This document shows, piece by piece, positions 63,153-64,000 of a stretch of 64,000 nt of DNA. The stretch spans positions 310,001 to 374,000 of the forward strand of contig ML133369.1 in NCBI GenBank assembly GCA_003864495.1, given 5' to 3'. The notes beneath the pieces are model-generated. The model had not been told where the DNA came from, did no database searches, and saw only the letters and a program-made list of their open reading frames with translations. The position numbers and the translations under genes were made by a program. Each line of letters begins with the position of its first letter. Position 1 is the stretch's first letter. The stretch comes from Nemopilema nomurai. Its lineage: Eukaryota > Cnidaria > Scyphozoa > Rhizostomeae > Rhizostomatidae.

Positions 63153-63925
63153 AGCCTGGTTTTCATATATCGTAAATCGTCGGCGATTATCCTCGATGCA
63201 CAGCACTCCCGACGGTCGGAGACGATCCCCGATTGTCGAGAAAGATCCCCGGTGCTAAAAACTGTATTTGAGCGCCAAAACTACAGTTCCGTAAAAAGTT
63301 TGGGAATATGCTCGAACTCTGGGTCAACAGCCGTGGCCGCTGCACTAGAACCAGACTCTCCCCATTGTTTTTGAAGATAGCGGCCAAAACTGGTCCTGGT
63401 GGACACGTACCTTCTCCTTACCACATCGATACTTTCACCTGGGTATTCTGCCACGGTCTTTCAACTATTTGTTTCGATCCTTGAAGACATTTGATGCTCG
63501 ATTGTACATTGTAGAAATTCACGTATGATATCCATGAAAACAGCATCGTCTTCTTTAGCTTGAACAGGATCAGGCAAATGTTGCGAATCCACGATTTCCA
63601 AGTTATAAAGCTGTCATTTGTTTTGTTCTCAAGAGGCAGAAAAAGTACAAAAAGCCTTTTTCTACCAAACTACTGTCTAGACAAATGCTGCATGTCAAGC
63701 ACTTCATTTTAGACGTAACATTCATGATCTATTGTTCTCTTTGCTATTGTTCGTCGGGAAGCGTTGGGAAAGTAAAATTATTTGACTTTGCGATGATCGG
63801 GCATGATCGTCGATGTTTCCCGATGGCCCGGATTTCATGTCATAAGCCATCGCAGACTGTAATAGACCATCGGGAAGCTCCTTTGGGGATCATCGCCGAC
63901 GATTACGATACATGAAAACCAGGCT
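63153..63925. mobile_element. PIF/Harbinger-like TIR element (773 bp) with TAA target duplication
   Basis: The ends are inverted repeats of about 40 bp: the left begins AGCCTGGTTTTCATATATCG and the reverse complement of the right begins AGCCTGGTTTTCATGTATCG; both continue with TCGTCGGCGAT after one indel. TAA flanks both sides (63150-63152 and 63926-63928), the 3-bp TWA duplication typical of PIF/Harbinger. No transposase is present, so the element is non-autonomous. It carries a broken MADF/Myb-SANT-like frame. It lies upstream of the caspase-like exon, presumably in an intron. Confidence 0.85.
63281..63601 (-). pseudogene. Broken MADF/Myb-SANT-like reading frame inside the Harbinger-like element
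   Basis: On the minus strand one frame runs from about 63601 to a TAG at 63281 with a single in-frame TGA at 63461-63463. Before it lies AKEDDAVFMDIIREFL; after it KTVAEYPGESIDVVRRRYVS, then TRTSFGRYLQKQW and FEHIPKLF. The pattern VxxxYxSxRTxFGRY resembles the MADF/Myb-SANT-like DNA-binding fold encoded by the second gene of Harbinger-type transposons. The stop falls about where that fold has a conserved Trp. No start codon is assigned. The family assignment is by pattern only. Confidence 0.45.
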
Positions 63926-64000
63926 TAAACGATGAGGAAATCTATGTAAAAATGTTAGAGCAACATAAGGTATCGTTACGGAGAACCCAAAATGCACCAC

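Overview
This is metazoan nuclear DNA: AT-rich, with many short exons, GT-AG introns of about 0.3-2 kb, one eukaryotic tRNA gene, satellite DNA and small inverted-repeat transposons. The mix (an LRRC8-type channel domain outside its usual LRR context, a multi-MAM membrane protein, a caspase-like exon, Harbinger-type MITEs) suggests an invertebrate, and I lean to a cnidarian. The phylum is inference. Exons were joined by eye from splice signals, reading phase and family similarity.

Layout. (1) 307-8323, + strand: 17 exons of CTU2/NCS2, the partner subunit of the cytosolic tRNA 2-thiolation complex; its N-terminal exons lie outside the window or are unresolved. (2) 9317-17291, - strand: a type I membrane protein with four MAM domains, each followed by a Thr/Ser/Pro linker, then a juxtamembrane region with a furin-like site, one membrane segment and a short tail ending in a PDZ-ligand-like sequence. 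The MAM modules lie on nearly identical tandem units of about 1483 bp. (3) 22124-34027, + strand: 16 recognised exons of ASPSCR1/TUG (UBX-family tether), with at least one middle exon unresolved. A tRNA-Pro(AGG) gene and a large inverted repeat lie in its introns. (4) about 34350-52720: some 18 kb of a 175-bp satellite with higher-order structure; most monomers carry the 14-bp palindrome AAGGCTATAGCCTT. (5) 52999-61563: two divergently oriented single-exon genes with an LRRC8/pannexin-like four-pass membrane domain. One is short (313 aa). The other (594 aa) continues into an OTU-like domain whose catalytic Cys position is His. (6) 62859-63054, - strand: a candidate last exon of a caspase-like gene, followed upstream by a 773-bp Harbinger-like element (63153-63925) holding a broken MADF/Myb-SANT-like reading frame.

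CTU2 and TUG are housekeeping genes with no obvious functional link. The most novel-looking item is the LRRC8-like channel domain fused to a probable pseudo-OTU domain, next to a paralogue lacking that domain. The amplified MAM exon module and the organised satellite are the other main points of interest.
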